From the NCBI GenBank assembly GCA_018222985.1, contig JAAEZG010000006.1:124001-188000 (forward strand): a stretch of DNA of 64,000 nt. The letters run 5' to 3'. The notes beneath the pieces are model-generated. The model saw nothing but the letters and a program-made list of their open reading frames with translations. It was not told where the DNA came from and did not search any database. The DNA comes from Gammaproteobacteria bacterium. GTDB taxonomy: Bacteria > Pseudomonadota > Gammaproteobacteria > Enterobacterales > Alteromonadaceae. The translations under genes were made by a program, and so were the position numbers. Positions within the stretch are counted from its first letter, which is position 1, and every line of letters begins with the position of its first letter. This document shows positions 1 to 9,860 of the stretch, piece after piece.

Positions 1-2713
1 CGACCCGACAGCGGTTGGTGATGAGTGGCGCAAGTTCTTTGATCAATTACCGCGCGAAGGCGCTGGTGTTGATACAAAGCACAGTGCAGTTCGTGAGCAA
101 TTCCGTACGCTGGCAAAAAATAAGCTGAAGCAAGCCGGCACGGTAACCGCCGGAGCGCCGGATCAAAAGCAAGTGAAAGTACTGCAGTTGATTAACGCGT
201 ATCGCTTCCGTGGTCATCAGCACGCGAATCTTGATCCACTCGATTTATGGAAACAAGAACCGGTTGCCGATTTATCATTAGAGCACCACGACCTATCAAA
301 AGACGACTTTGACAAAGAGTTTAACGTCGGCTCACTAGCCGTTGGTCAAGAGACCATGAAGCTTGGTGAGATTTTTGAGGTATTGAACAATATCTATTGC
401 GGTCCAATTGGCGCCGAGTACATGCATATTGTTTCAACCGAAGAAAAACGTTGGATTCAACAGCGCCTAGAAGGCGTTCGTGGTCGTCCTGAATTCAAAT
501 CTGAGCAACAGCAAAAAATTCTTAAAGAATTGATTGCAGCTGACGGCTTAGAAAAATACTTAGGTTCTAAATTCCCAGGCGCAAAACGTTTCTCGTTGGA
601 AGGCGGCGATAGCCTTATTCCGATGCTGAAAGCGTTGATTAGCCGTGCGGGTGAGCAAGGCGGCAAAGAAGTCGTTATTGGTATGGCGCACCGTGGCCGT
701 TTAAACGTACTGGTGAACGTACTGGGTAAAAAGCCGCAAGACTTGTTTGACGAATTTGCCGGTAAGCACAGCAACAACAAAGGCTCGGGTGACGTGAAGT
801 ACCACTCAGGCTTTTCGTCGGACTTTGCCACCCCTGGTGGCGATGTGCATTTAGCCTTGGCGTTTAACCCGTCGCACCTAGAAATCGTGAATCCAGTAGT
901 CATGGGCTCGGTGCGTGCGCGTATGGACCGCTTAGGCGACAAAACTGGCGCTAAAGTGTTGCCGATTACTATTCACGGTGACTCAGCCATTGCAGGCCAA
1001 GGCATTGTGCAAGAAACCTTCAACATGTCGCAGACACGTGCGTACCAAGTTGGCGGTTCAATTCGTATTGTGGTGAATAACCAAGTTGGTTTTACCACGT
1101 CAAAACGCGAAGACACACGCTCAACGCAGTACTGTACTGATATTGCAAAAATGGTGCAGGCGCCAATTTTTCATGTGAACGCAGATGACCCAGAAGCGGT
1201 TGTGTTTGTGACCCAGTTGGCGCTTGATTTCCGCAATACGTTTAAGCGCGACGTGATGATTGACTTGGTGTGTTATCGCCGTCATGGCCATAACGAAGCC
1301 GACGAGCCAAGCGCAACCCAGCCACTTATGTACAGCAAGGTGAAAAAACACCCGGTTGCGCGAGCTATTTATGCGGAGCGTTTAAGCAAAGCTGGTGTAT
1401 TGAAATCTGGCGACGATGACCAATTAGTGAGTGACTACCGCGATGCGCTAGATAAGGGCGAAATTGTGGTAGATGAATGGCGCGAAATGAAGAGCCACTC
1501 ATCTGACTGGACACCATATATTGGTCAAGAATGGGACGTTGAGTACGACGCTAAAATTAGCAAGCAACAGCTTGAGAAAATTGGCGTTGCCATGAGTACG
1601 GTGCCAAAAGAGCACAAGTTGCACTCACGCGTCCAAAAAGTTTATGAAGAACGCATGAAAATGGCGAACGGTGACAAAGCTGCCGATTGGGGCTTTGCGG
1701 AAACCTTAGCCTATGCCACTTTGGTTGATGAAGGCGTGCATATTCGCCTGACTGGCCAAGACAGTGGCCGCGGAACCTTCTTCCATCGTCATGCGGTGCT
1801 GCACAATCAAAAAGACGCAGCCACGTATATGCCGCTGAATAATATTCGTGACGGCCAAGGCCAAATCGAAATTTATGACTCGGTGTTGTCCGAAGCGGCG
1901 GTGGTTGCTTTTGAATACGGTTACGCCACTGCAGAACCAAAGTCGTTGGTTATGTGGGAAGCGCAATTTGGCGACTTCGTGAACGGTGCGCAAGTTGTTA
2001 TTGACCAATTCTTAAGCTCAGGCGAGCAAAAATGGGGCCGCTTATGTGGTCTAACATTATTGCTACCGCATGGCTACGAAGGTCAAGGCCCAGAGCATAG
2101 TTCGGCACGTTTAGAGCGGTTCTTGCAGCTCTCTGCTGACCATAACTGGTCGGTGTGTGTGCCAACCACGCCAGCGCAGGTGTTCCATATGATTCGCCGT
2201 CAGCAATTGCGTCCGGTTCGCCGTCCGCTCATTGTCATGACACCGAAATCATTGTTACGTCATCCGTTAGCTGTTTCTGAGCTGGATGAAATGACCACCG
2301 GTACGTTCCAGAATGCGATTGGTGAAATCGATTCTTTGGCGCCGAAAAAAGTGAAACGCGTGGTAATCTGTTCAGGCAAAGTGTACTACGACCTGTTACA
2401 AGAACGCCGCAAGCGTGAGCAAGAGGACGTCGCAATTATTCGTATTGAACAGTTGTATCCGTTCCCTGCAGAAGAAGTTGCTGAAATCATGAAAGATTAT
2501 CAGCATGTAAAAGATTTTGTTTGGTGTCAGGAAGAGCCGCAAAACCAAGGTGCTTGGTACAGCAGTCAGCACAACTTCCGGGCGGCAATTCCTAAGGGCG
2601 CAGAACTAACTTACGCGGGTCGTGAAGCTTCGGCAGCACCAGCAGTAGGTTATTTATCTGAGCATAACAAACAGCAACAAAAATTAGTCGATGACGCGCT
2701 AACCATTAAATAG
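1..2713 (+). CDS. sucA: 2-oxoglutarate dehydrogenase E1 component (5' partial)
   Basis: This is the thiamine-diphosphate E1 subunit of the 2-oxoglutarate dehydrogenase complex, which decarboxylates 2-oxoglutarate and passes succinyl groups to the SucB lipoyl arm. The frame is open from base 2 with no start in view. About 903 residues are present against roughly 933 in E. coli, so some 30-40 N-terminal residues lie outside the window. Family landmarks are LINAYRFRGHQHANLDPL near the visible N-terminus, the HGDSAIAGQG segment, NNQVGFTTS and GHNEADEPS of the ThDP/Mg site, and a transketolase-like C-terminal half. An internal ATG at 173 is not the real start, because the upstream residues continue the family alignment. 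sucB follows 13 bases later in the same operon. Confidence 0.97.
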   Translation, partial: DPTAVGDEWRKFFDQLPREGAGVDTKHSAVREQFRTLAKNKLKQAGTVTAGAPDQKQVKVLQLINAYRFRGHQHANLDPLDLWKQEPVADLSLEHHDLSKDDFDKEFNVGSLAVGQETMKLGEIFEVLNNIYCGPIGAEYMHIVSTEEKRWIQQRLEGVRGRPEFKSEQQQKILKELIAADGLEKYLGSKFPGAKRFSLEGGDSLIPMLKALISRAGEQGGKEVVIGMAHRGRLNVLVNVLGKKPQDLFDEFAGKHSNNKGSGDVKYHSGFSSDFATPGGDVHLALAFNPSHLEIVNPVVMGSVRARMDRLGDKTGAKVLPITIHGDSAIAGQGIVQETFNMSQTRAYQVGGSIRIVVNNQVGFTTSKREDTRSTQYCTDIAKMVQAPIFHVNADDPEAVVFVTQLALDFRNTFKRDVMIDLVCYRRHGHNEADEPSATQPLMYSKVKKHPVARAIYAERLSKAGVLKSGDDDQLVSDYRDALDKGEIVVDEWREMKSHSSDWTPYIGQEWDVEYDAKISKQQLEKIGVAMSTVPKEHKLHSRVQKVYEERMKMANGDKAADWGFAETLAYATLVDEGVHIRLTGQDSGRGTFFHRHAVLHNQKDAATYMPLNNIRDGQGQIEIYDSVLSEAAVVAFEYGYATAEPKSLVMWEAQFGDFVNGAQVVIDQFLSSGEQKWGRLCGLTLLLPHGYEGQGPEHSSARLERFLQLSADHNWSVCVPTTPAQVFHMIRRQQLRPVRRPLIVMTPKSLLRHPLAVSELDEMTTGTFQNAIGEIDSLAPKKVKRVVICSGKVYYDLLQERRKREQEDVAIIRIEQLYPFPAEEVAEIMKDYQHVKDFVWCQEEPQNQGAWYSSQHNFRAAIPKGAELTYAGREASAAPAVGYLSEHNKQQQKLVDDALTIK

Positions 2714-2726
2714 GTGACAATTGACC

Positions 2727-4286
2727 ATGGCTATTGATATTAAAGTTCCACAACTTCCTGAATCTGTTGCAGACGCAACAGTGGCTACTTGGCACGTGAA
2801 GCCAGGTGACAAAGTCTCGCGCGATCAGAATCTGGTCGATATCGAAACCGACAAAGTGGTGTTGGAAGTGGTTGCACCTGCTGATGGCGTAATCGGTGAA
2901 ATCATCGCTGAAGAAGGTGCCACTGTTGGCGCCGAAGAAGTGATTGGCAAGCTTGAAGAAGGCGACGGTGCGGCTGCGGACAAATCAGATGACAAATCTG
3001 ACGCGAAAGCAGAAGACAAAAAGGCCGACGACAAAGCTGACAAGAAAGCTGACAAAAAGGCTGACAAAAAAGCATCGGGTTCAGGCGAAAAGCTTGAAGT
3101 TAAGGTACCTCAGTTACCTGAGTCTGTTGCTGACGCAACTATTGCTACCTGGCACGTAAAAGCTGGCGAAGCAGTAACTCGTGACCAAAACTTAGTTGAT
3201 ATTGAAACCGACAAAGTGGTGCTTGAAGTTGTTGCCCCAGCTGATGGTGTGTTGGCGGAAATCAAGCAAGAAGAAGGCGCAACAGTCGGTGCGGATGACG
3301 TGATTGGTATTGTTGAAGCAGGCGCTTCAGCGGGTTCTAGCGAATCGTCAAAAGAATCTGCCAGCGACAGCAAAGAAGAAGCGGCAGACGAAGGTGATAG
3401 CGAAGTAGCTGGCCCAGCGGTACGTCGCTTGTTGGCAGAAAATAACTTGAAAGTGTCTGACGTAAAAGGCACTGGTAAAGGCGGCCGGGTGACCAAAGAA
3501 GACGTTGAGAAACACTTGAAAGACGGTGCGGCGAAGAAATCTGAGCCAGCTAAGGCTGCAAGTGCTCCAGCGCCAACTGCCGGTGATCGTGACCAGAAGC
3601 GTGTGCCAATGACACGTCTGCGCAAAACGATTGCGAAGCGTTTGTTAGAAGCGAAGAACGCAACGGCTATGTTGACCACGTTCAATGAAGTGAACATGAA
3701 GCCAATTATGGACTTGCGTTCGAAGTACAAAGACGAATTTGAAAAACGTCACGACACGCGCTTAGGTTTCATGGGCTTCTACGTGAAAGCTGTTACTGAA
3801 GCACTGAAACGCTTCCCAGAAGTAAACGCGTCAATTGACGGTGACGACATTGTGTACCACAACTACTTTGATATCAGCATTGCGGTATCAACGCCACGTG
3901 GTTTGGTTACACCAGTATTGCGTGACACCGACAAAATGAGCATTGCTGAAATCGAAAATGGCATCCGTGACCTCGCTATCAAAGGCCGTGACGGTAAGTT
4001 GACCATGGACGATATGCAAGGTGGTAACTTCACCATTACCAACGGTGGCGTGTTCGGTTCATTGCTTTCAACACCAATTTTGAACCCGCCACAAAGCGCT
4101 ATTTTGGGCATGCACAAAATTCAAGATCGCCCAATGGCCGTTGACGGTAAAGTGGAAATTCTGCCAATGATGTACTTAGCGTTGTCATATGACCACCGCA
4201 TTATTGACGGTAAAGAATCTGTTGGTTTCTTAGTAACCATCAAAGAGTTGTTAGAAGATCCGCAACGTTTGTTGCTGGACCTATAA
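2727..4286 (+). CDS. sucB: Dihydrolipoyllysine succinyltransferase (E2) with two lipoyl domains
   Basis: This is the E2 core of the 2-oxoglutarate dehydrogenase complex and moves the succinyl group from lipoyl-lysine to CoA. Order of domains in 519 residues: lipoyl domain 1 (about 1-80, lysine in ETDKVVLE), an Ala/Lys/Asp linker with KADKKADKK repeats, a second and very similar lipoyl domain (about 120-200, again ETDKVVLE), an acidic Ser/Glu linker, the E3-binding domain ([14 protein letters not shown], about 230-265), and the catalytic domain ending in [12 protein letters not shown]. coli SucB has one lipoyl domain and about 405 residues, so the extra length comes from the duplicated lipoyl domain and its linkers. 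I chose ATG 2727 because AGGTGA at 2712-2717 is correctly spaced for it; an in-frame TTG at 2721 lies too close. Confidence 0.96.
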   Translation: MAIDIKVPQLPESVADATVATWHVKPGDKVSRDQNLVDIETDKVVLEVVAPADGVIGEIIAEEGATVGAEEVIGKLEEGDGAAADKSDDKSDAKAEDKKADDKADKKADKKADKKASGSGEKLEVKVPQLPESVADATIATWHVKAGEAVTRDQNLVDIETDKVVLEVVAPADGVLAEIKQEEGATVGADDVIGIVEAGASAGSSESSKESASDSKEEAADEGDSEVAGPAVRRLLAENNLKVSDVKGTGKGGRVTKEDVEKHLKDGAAKKSEPAKAASAPAPTAGDRDQKRVPMTRLRKTIAKRLLEAKNATAMLTTFNEVNMKPIMDLRSKYKDEFEKRHDTRLGFMGFYVKAVTEALKRFPEVNASIDGDDIVYHNYFDISIAVSTPRGLVTPVLRDTDKMSIAEIENGIRDLAIKGRDGKLTMDDMQGGNFTITNGGVFGSLLSTPILNPPQSAILGMHKIQDRPMAVDGKVEILPMMYLALSYDHRIIDGKESVGFLVTIKELLEDPQRLLLDL

Positions 4287-4294
4287 CATAATGC

Positions 4295-4346
4295 ACAGCC
4301 GCTGTGTTGCAATTGCGTGTCAATTGAAGCAGCGGCTGTATTTTTT
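4295..4346 (+). terminator. Hairpin terminator / attenuator between sucB and sucC
   Basis: A perfect 10-bp stem (ACAGCCGCTG at 4295-4304 with CAGCGGCTGT at 4330-4339) encloses a second self-pairing pair of CAATTG segments. A T-rich run starts at 4340. This has the form of an intrinsic terminator inside the suc cluster, so it may lower transcription of sucCD relative to sucAB or end a sucAB transcript. Confidence 0.7.
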
Positions 4347-4383
4347 GCGCGCAAAACTGTAAAATACGCGCGAATTTTCGGGT

Positions 4384-4405
4384 AAGCAGCATGACGCTGC
4401 TTTTG
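4384..4405 (+). terminator. Second small hairpin upstream of sucC
   Basis: AAGCAGC (4384-4390), loop ATGAC, then GCTGCTT (4396-4402) followed by TTGTTG. The 7-bp stem lies about 30 bases before the sucC start. It may be a weak attenuator or a leader hairpin; the T-run is poor, so the terminator call is tentative. Confidence 0.3.
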
Positions 4406-4431
4406 TTGTTCAAACGAATCGGAAGATCATC

Positions 4432-5598
4432 ATGAACTTGCATGAGTATCAGGCTAAACAACTCTTTAAAGAGTTTGGTTTGCCAGTATCTGAAGGCTTT
4501 GCAGTTGACACTGCTGACGAAGCCGTTGAAGCTGCCAAAAAAATCGGCGGTGATCGTTGGGTTGTTAAAGCTCAAGTACACGCAGGCGGCCGCGGTAAAG
4601 CGGGCGGTGTTAAATTAGTTTCTAGCCATGACGAAGTGCACGCATTTGCGAGCAACTGGTTAGGTAAAAACTTGGTGACTTACCAAACAGACGCAAACGG
4701 TCAGCCGGTTGCTAAAATTTTGGTAGAAAGCTTGACTGATATCGCTTCAGAACTGTACTTAGGCGCAGTTGTTGACCGTGCTACACGTAAAATCGTGTTC
4801 ATGGCGTCAACCGAAGGTGGTGTTGAAATCGAGAAAGTTGCTGAAGAAACGCCAGAAAAAATCTTGAAAGCAATTATTGACCCAACGGTAGGCGCACAGC
4901 CATTCCAAGGTCGTGAGCTTGGCTTCAAATTAGGCTTAAACCCAGAGCAAGTGAAGCAATTCACTAAAATCTTCTTGGGTTTGGCGAAAATGTTCGAACA
5001 ATATGATTTCGCATTGTTAGAAATCAACCCGTTGGTTATTACTGAGCAAGGCAACTTGCATTGCTTAGACGGTAAAATCAACATTGACAGCAACGCGTTG
5101 TATCGTCAGCCAAAAATCCGTGAAATGCATGACCCGTCGCAAGAAGACGAGCGTGAAGCACAAGCGGCTAAATGGGAACTGAACTACGTTGCACTAGACG
5201 GTAACATTGGCTGCATGGTAAACGGTGCAGGTTTGGCGATGGGTACAATGGACATCGTTAAATTGTCTGGTGGCCAACCAGCGAACTTCTTGGACGTTGG
5301 TGGCGGCGCAACCAAAGAGCGCGTTACTGAAGCATTCAAGATCATCCTGTCTGACGCAAATGTTAAAGCCGTATTGGTTAACATTTTCGGTGGTATCGTT
5401 CGTTGCGACATGATCGCTGAAGGTATCATGGGCGCCGTTGAAGAAGTCGGCGTGAAAGTGCCTGTAGTTGTGCGTTTAGAAGGTAACAACGCAGACTTAG
5501 GTCGTCAGAAATTAGCAGAAAGTGGCCTGAACATCATTGCAGCAGAGAGCTTGTCTGACGCTGCTGATAAAGTGGTTGCTGCGGCAGGAGGTCAATAA
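4432..5598 (+). CDS. sucC: Succinyl-CoA synthetase (ADP-forming) beta subunit
   Basis: This is the ATP-grasp subunit of succinyl-CoA synthetase. With SucD it converts succinyl-CoA, ADP and phosphate to succinate, CoA and ATP in the TCA cycle. The 388-residue length equals that of E. coli SucC. The N-terminus [19 protein letters not shown] is diagnostic. [17 protein letters not shown] is the nucleotide-binding loop of the ATP-grasp fold, and the C-terminal CoA-ligase-like half contains [10 protein letters not shown]. The start follows a purine-rich CGGAAG. The stop codon overlaps the sucD start in TAATG, so the two subunits are translationally coupled. Confidence 0.98.
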   Translation: MNLHEYQAKQLFKEFGLPVSEGFAVDTADEAVEAAKKIGGDRWVVKAQVHAGGRGKAGGVKLVSSHDEVHAFASNWLGKNLVTYQTDANGQPVAKILVESLTDIASELYLGAVVDRATRKIVFMASTEGGVEIEKVAEETPEKILKAIIDPTVGAQPFQGRELGFKLGLNPEQVKQFTKIFLGLAKMFEQYDFALLEINPLVITEQGNLHCLDGKINIDSNALYRQPKIREMHDPSQEDEREAQAAKWELNYVALDGNIGCMVNGAGLAMGTMDIVKLSGGQPANFLDVGGGATKERVTEAFKIILSDANVKAVLVNIFGGIVRCDMIAEGIMGAVEEVGVKVPVVVRLEGNNADLGRQKLAESGLNIIAAESLSDAADKVVAAAGGQ

Positions 5599-6470
5599 TG
5601 TCTATCTTGATCGATAAAAATACCAAAGTTATCTGCCAGGGTTTCACTGGCGGCCAGGGTACTTTCCACTCTGAGCAAGCTATTGCTTACGGTACGCAAA
5701 TGGTTGGTGGTGTTACTCCAGGTAAAGGCGGTCAAACGCACCTTGGTTTACCCGTATTCAACACTGTACGTGAAGCAGTTGAAGCAACTGGCGCAACTGC
5801 ATCAGTTATCTACGTACCAGCGCCTTTCTGTAAAGACTCAATTATTGAAGCTGCAGACGCCGGTATCGAACTGATCGTATGTATCACTGAAGGCATTCCA
5901 ACGTTAGACATGCTTTACGTGAAAGAATACTTGACGCACAAAGGCGTGCGTATGATCGGTCCTAACTGCCCAGGTGTTATCACGCCTGACGAGTGTAAGA
6001 TCGGCATCATGCCTGGTCACATTCACAAAGCAGGTAAAGTAGGTATCGTATCGCGTTCAGGTACTTTGACTTATGAAGCGGTTAAGCAGACGACTGACGA
6101 AGGTTTCGGCCAGTCTACCTGTGTTGGTATCGGTGGTGACCCAATTCCTGGTTCAAACTTCATCGATATTCTTGAATTATTCGAGAAAGATCCAGCAACT
6201 GAAGCGATCGTCATGATCGGTGAGATTGGTGGTACCGCAGAAGAAGAAGCGGCTGAGTACATCAAGCACAACGTAACCAAACCAGTTGTATCTTACATTG
6301 CTGGTGTTACAGCTCCTCCAGGTAAGCGTATGGGCCACGCCGGTGCGATTATCTCTGGTGGTAAAGGTACTGCTGACGAGAAATTTGCAGCATTAGAAGC
6401 TGCTGGCGTTAAAACAGTACGTAGCCTTGCCGATATCGGTAAAGCGTTACGTGAGAAAACTGGCTGGTAA
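5598..6470 (+). CDS. sucD: Succinyl-CoA synthetase alpha subunit
   Basis: This is the CoA-binding subunit of succinyl-CoA synthetase and carries the phosphohistidine used in catalysis. It has 290 residues, as in E. coli (289). The N-terminal Rossmann CoA-binding domain starts [18 protein letters not shown]. The active-site histidine lies in [14 protein letters not shown] near residue 247. It overlaps sucC by one base and is the last gene of the suc cluster, followed by a strong terminator. Confidence 0.98.
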   Translation: MSILIDKNTKVICQGFTGGQGTFHSEQAIAYGTQMVGGVTPGKGGQTHLGLPVFNTVREAVEATGATASVIYVPAPFCKDSIIEAADAGIELIVCITEGIPTLDMLYVKEYLTHKGVRMIGPNCPGVITPDECKIGIMPGHIHKAGKVGIVSRSGTLTYEAVKQTTDEGFGQSTCVGIGGDPIPGSNFIDILELFEKDPATEAIVMIGEIGGTAEEEAAEYIKHNVTKPVVSYIAGVTAPPGKRMGHAGAIISGGKGTADEKFAALEAAGVKTVRSLADIGKALREKTGW

Positions 6471-6502
6471 GCTACGTTTTTAACTGCAACGTCTGTTACG
6501 AT

Positions 6503-6530
6503 AAAAGCCGCTCACTTGAGCGGCTTTTTT
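6503..6530 (+). terminator. Rho-independent terminator after sucD
   Basis: AAAAGCCGCTC pairs with GAGCGGCTTTT around a short ACTT loop and runs into six T residues. It is a canonical terminator closing the suc operon. Confidence 0.9.
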
Positions 6531-6562
6531 GTAACTAACGCGCTGTAGCAATAAGGATAAAC

Positions 6563-7456
6563 ATGTTCAGAACCGCTATGTTGTTTTTATTATCGCTACT
6601 CGCGTTTGCCGGCAATTCGGTGATCAACCGCTACGCGTTATTGAACCAGAATATTGATCCTAATACTTTTGTGGCGGTGCGCATTGTCAGTGGCGCGATT
6701 GCCATGCTGGCAATATGGTATGCGGTAAAGCTTGTTGCAAATTTGAGGCAAGCGAAGCGTCAACAGCCAGCGGTTACTGAAGCTATAACTAAGGTTGCCC
6801 GCCGCGGAACTTGGTGGGGCGCGTTTACATTAGCCTTATATGCGGTCGCGTTTTCGTTAGCTTATAATCAATTGGAAACAGGCTTTGGTGCACTCATCTT
6901 GTTTGCTTCAGTGCAGTTATCCATGCTTGCCGTTGGCTGGTTACAGGGTAACAAACTCACAACAAAGGAAGCGCTTGGTAGCAGTTTGGCCCTGGCCGGG
7001 CTTATGTATTTGGTTTATCCAACGCTTAGCGTGCCGAGTTCGCTATGGGCCTGTGTTGCCATGGTGACAGCCGGCACCGCTTGGGGGCTTTATTCACTGC
7101 ATGGTCGCGGCAGTGCCTCACCATTAACAGACACCACCTTTAATTTCGTGCGCGCAACGCCGGTTGCGGCCTTGCTACTTATCTGGCAGTGGGGCGACAT
7201 GGTCATTAGCACGCAGGGGGTGGTTCTGGCTGTATTTTCTGGCGTGGTGACCTCGGGGCTTGGCTACGCGATCTGGTATTTGGTGCTACCTCAACTCAAG
7301 GTGTCAACGGCAGCTATTGGCCAGCTTTCGGTACCGCTGATTGCCGCAGCGGGCGGGGTGCTATTCGCGAGCGAATTAATCACCCAACAATTAGTGGTTG
7401 CTGCGGCGCTTATTGTTGGCGGCATGCTGATCGTCATTCGAAAATCGACAAAATAA
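6563..7456 (+). CDS. DMT-superfamily (EamA) permease
   Basis: A 297-residue inner-membrane protein with about ten hydrophobic segments arranged as two EamA-type repeats (about residues 1-140 and 155-290), typical of drug/metabolite transporters. The substrate cannot be read from the sequence. Features of the family include the start FLLSLLAFAGNSVINRYAL and paired repeats ending in short basic loops (the C-terminus is RKSTK). AAGGAT at 6552-6557 is the ribosome-binding site. It stands alone between the sucD terminator and an AT-rich gap. Confidence 0.85.
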   Translation: MFRTAMLFLLSLLAFAGNSVINRYALLNQNIDPNTFVAVRIVSGAIAMLAIWYAVKLVANLRQAKRQQPAVTEAITKVARRGTWWGAFTLALYAVAFSLAYNQLETGFGALILFASVQLSMLAVGWLQGNKLTTKEALGSSLALAGLMYLVYPTLSVPSSLWACVAMVTAGTAWGLYSLHGRGSASPLTDTTFNFVRATPVAALLLIWQWGDMVISTQGVVLAVFSGVVTSGLGYAIWYLVLPQLKVSTAAIGQLSVPLIAAAGGVLFASELITQQLVVAAALIVGGMLIVIRKSTK

Positions 7457-7573
7457 TTGAAATTCTCTACGCGTCACTATGATCTTTATAAAATTGTAAT
7501 ATTTGAATTACCTATCTACTATTAGTTCATAACAAATGTGGTGAGAGTGTTAAAAACTATAAGGATTCTCTCC

Positions 7574-7858
7574 ATGAAAAAAATAATACTTATTGCTGCG
7601 CTAATACTCGCAATTTGGAATTACTACGAAGAGCAACAACCTCGCCCAGAAAACCGTAGCGGTTTACTGGCTGAGTTTGTGCAAAGCGTACAGGGGCAAA
7701 TATTAAAAAAAGACCCTAAATTTCAATGCGATGCCCGAAAATACTGCCCGGAAATGACCTCTCGTGAAGAGGCCGAGTACTTTCTACGATTCTGTCCTGA
7801 CGCGCAGCTAGACGACAACCACAACGGTATACCTTGTGAAAATGATGCGCGTTTTTAA
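7574..7858 (+). CDS. Small Excalibur-domain protein with N-terminal membrane anchor
   Basis: A 94-residue protein. Residues 2-16 are a hydrophobic anchor or uncleaved signal (KKIILIAALILAIW). Residues 51-89 match the Excalibur calcium-binding domain, with Cys52, Cys58, Cys74 and Cys88 and the DDNHNGIPCE signature. The domain should therefore lie in the periplasm and bind Ca2+ (family knowledge). I chose ATG 7574 because AAGGA at 7561-7565 precedes it by 8 bases; an upstream GTG at 7538 has no ribosome-binding site. Its 3' end overlaps the next gene, which suggests joint expression. The exact role is unknown. Confidence 0.75.
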   Translation: MKKIILIAALILAIWNYYEEQQPRPENRSGLLAEFVQSVQGQILKKDPKFQCDARKYCPEMTSREEAEYFLRFCPDAQLDDNHNGIPCENDARF

Positions 7859-9227
7859 TCTTATTAAGAAACACTGGCATGGCGATTATTCGCTTGGTAA
7901 GGCTTATTGGCTTATTGGTGTTGGCTTAACCGGCTGCTTAAGTCTGCTGGCGTATGCACTCAATCAATTGTTGCTTCGTTTAGAGATTGGGCAGTCGCTA
8001 TTTAGCACCTTAGTGATCGGTTTATATTCGTTCACCGCACTATTTACCATCTGGCAGTTGGTTGGTATTTGGCGCTCCGCCAAGTACCACACCTCGCACG
8101 GTGGGCGTCAAGGTTGGGCAACCGCCGCGCAAGTGATGGTGGTGGTTGCCGCGTTGCGTGCGGTGTTTGACTTCAACCAGTTTGGATTGCCGATGATGCA
8201 AGGCAGCGTGGGGTTAATGAACACCAGCGAATTAACCCGTCGCGTTGAACTTCGAGTGCTCAATCAAGGCACGGAACTAGAGCTGATAGGCCCGTTGCCG
8301 CAAGGCACCAGTGAAAGTGTTCAAGCTATATTGCAGCGTTTTCCATCAGTGCGAGTGATTCATTTAAACTCGCCCGGTGGACGTATTAGCGAAGGTGTGA
8401 ATTTATATCATTTAATTCAGGAATATCAGCTGGATACCTATGTTCCTAGTGAGTGTTCTAGCGCCTGTACTATCGCTTTTATGGGTGGCCAACAACGGTA
8501 CTTAAGCAAGCGTGGAATTTTGGGGTTTCATAGCGCGTCATTGCACCAAATTGACGGCTCGGATGTACAAGAAATTAATGACGATTTTAAGCGCATTTAT
8601 CGCCAACATGGCGTTTCCGAAAGCTTTATTCGCCAAGCCGTGCGGGTAGCTGGGGCAAATATTTGGTACCCAGGGCCGTTAGAGTTGGTTGAGGCGCGGG
8701 TGGTGGATGAATTAGTGCAAAGTGAGCGCTTTGCGCCAAGTAATGCAACGCACAGCCTGGCCACTACCTGGCGCGCGGAGCTGCTTATGCAAGGGCCTGA
8801 CGACGAGTTAGTGGCCTATTGGCGTGCCAATGTCGATATCATGAACTATTTGAATTATGTAGATGCGCAATATTGCGTGGATTATTTGTACCCGCAATGG
8901 GCCAAACAACCGATTGATGTTGAAGCGCTGATACCGATTAATTTGATTAGCGCATATCGCCAAGCCAAAACCAATTTGGTTGAACGTACGCAACTGAGAA
9001 ATAACTTTCGCTATCAACCAGGTACTGCCAACGTCATGCTAGAACAAGTGCTCAGCGAAGTTGGCCGATATGACGCCTTGTACCCGCAGGTATTTCAGCA
9101 ACCTGGTGACTATCGGGCCCATGCCCGGTTGCTTTGTCAGGCGACTATCGCGGTTTATGAAGGGGCTTTACGATTACCTACCCATGAACGACAAGCAGCG
9201 CTGCTACGATTTATGCAGCAGCGCTAA
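7842..9227 (+). CDS. Membrane-anchored ClpP-fold protein (COG3904-like)
   Basis: About 461 residues with three hydrophobic segments in the first 110 residues, then a soluble ClpP/crotonase-like domain (about 130-290). HLNSPGGRISEGVNLYHLI matches the ClpP/SppA substrate-binding glycine loop. SECSSACTIAF holds the likely serine nucleophile and GFHSAS the histidine about 23 residues later, close to the Ser-His spacing of ClpP. The C-terminal 170 residues are not recognised. It looks like a predicted periplasmic protein of the COG3904 type; protease activity is inferred. The start overlaps the Excalibur gene by 17 bases. GTG 7836, ATG 7842 and ATG 7845 are all possible starts and none has a clear Shine-Dalgarno, so translational coupling is likely. 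Confidence 0.7.
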   Translation: MMRVFNLIKKHWHGDYSLGKAYWLIGVGLTGCLSLLAYALNQLLLRLEIGQSLFSTLVIGLYSFTALFTIWQLVGIWRSAKYHTSHGGRQGWATAAQVMVVVAALRAVFDFNQFGLPMMQGSVGLMNTSELTRRVELRVLNQGTELELIGPLPQGTSESVQAILQRFPSVRVIHLNSPGGRISEGVNLYHLIQEYQLDTYVPSECSSACTIAFMGGQQRYLSKRGILGFHSASLHQIDGSDVQEINDDFKRIYRQHGVSESFIRQAVRVAGANIWYPGPLELVEARVVDELVQSERFAPSNATHSLATTWRAELLMQGPDDELVAYWRANVDIMNYLNYVDAQYCVDYLYPQWAKQPIDVEALIPINLISAYRQAKTNLVERTQLRNNFRYQPGTANVMLEQVLSEVGRYDALYPQVFQQPGDYRAHARLLCQATIAVYEGALRLPTHERQAALLRFMQQR

Positions 9228-9234
9228 GCTCATT

Positions 9235-9795
9235 TTATAGTGCAGCAATGGCTTCTTCAGCGGCCGCTAAGGCTTGCTGGCGTGGCTCATCACCTAGGTT
9301 AACACCCTCGGCGCGTACAACATGTACGTCGGTAATGCCAATAAACGCCAATACGTTGCGTAAGTAACTTTCTTGATGGTCAAGCGCTGCTGCTTCGCCT
9401 TGACTGTACACACCACCACGACCTGAGGCGATATACGCCGTTTTACCTTGCAACAAGCCTTGTGGGCCTTGCTCGGTGTATTTAAACGTGACGCCGGCTT
9501 TAAGAACGCGATCAAGCCAGGCTTTTAATTGCGTAGGAATGGTGAAATTGTACATAGGTGCACCAATCACCAATACGTCGGCCGCTTGTAATTCAGCCAG
9601 TAATTCTTCGCTAAGCTCATTTTGCTCGGCCAATAGCGTTTCTGCGTCTAAGTGGGGTACCGGGTTCACAACTAAATCGCGATGGGTTACTTGCGCATCG
9701 CCATTGCGAGTTAAATGCGCTACCACGTCACGGCTTAGTTTGCGGCTTACCGATTGCTCAACAAAAATACCTGAATCAATGTGTAGAATGTTCAT
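9235..9795 (-). CDS. azoR: FMN-dependent NADH-azoreductase
   Basis: A 186-residue flavodoxin-fold quinone/azo-compound reductase (AzoR/AcpD family) that uses NADH and FMN in the cytoplasm. Landmarks are MNILHIDSGIFVEQSVSRKL at the N-terminus (FMN phosphate loop), the FMN-contact segment GAPMYNFTIPTQLKAWLDR, and GKTAYIASGRGGVY. E. coli AzoR has 201 residues, so this is a slightly short member. I chose the start at 9795 because GAGAGG lies 7 bases upstream; the open frame extends 41 codons further without family similarity. It is divergent from a LysR gene, the usual arrangement for a LysR-controlled quinone reductase. Confidence 0.9.
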   Translation of the reverse strand: MNILHIDSGIFVEQSVSRKLSRDVVAHLTRNGDAQVTHRDLVVNPVPHLDAETLLAEQNELSEELLAELQAADVLVIGAPMYNFTIPTQLKAWLDRVLKAGVTFKYTEQGPQGLLQGKTAYIASGRGGVYSQGEAAALDHQESYLRNVLAFIGITDVHVVRAEGVNLGDEPRQQALAAAEEAIAAL

Positions 9796-9860
9796 ATAAA
9801 AACCTCTCAAAACGGTTGTGCGCTGTATGCTAAAAAGCTGATGGTGGCTATGATATAAGC

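Noticed and set aside
3110-3730. Minus-strand open frame (206 codons) opposite sucB
   Set aside because: Low-complexity Ser/Ala/Thr sequence produced by the repetitive acidic and lysine-rich sucB codons; no family similarity.
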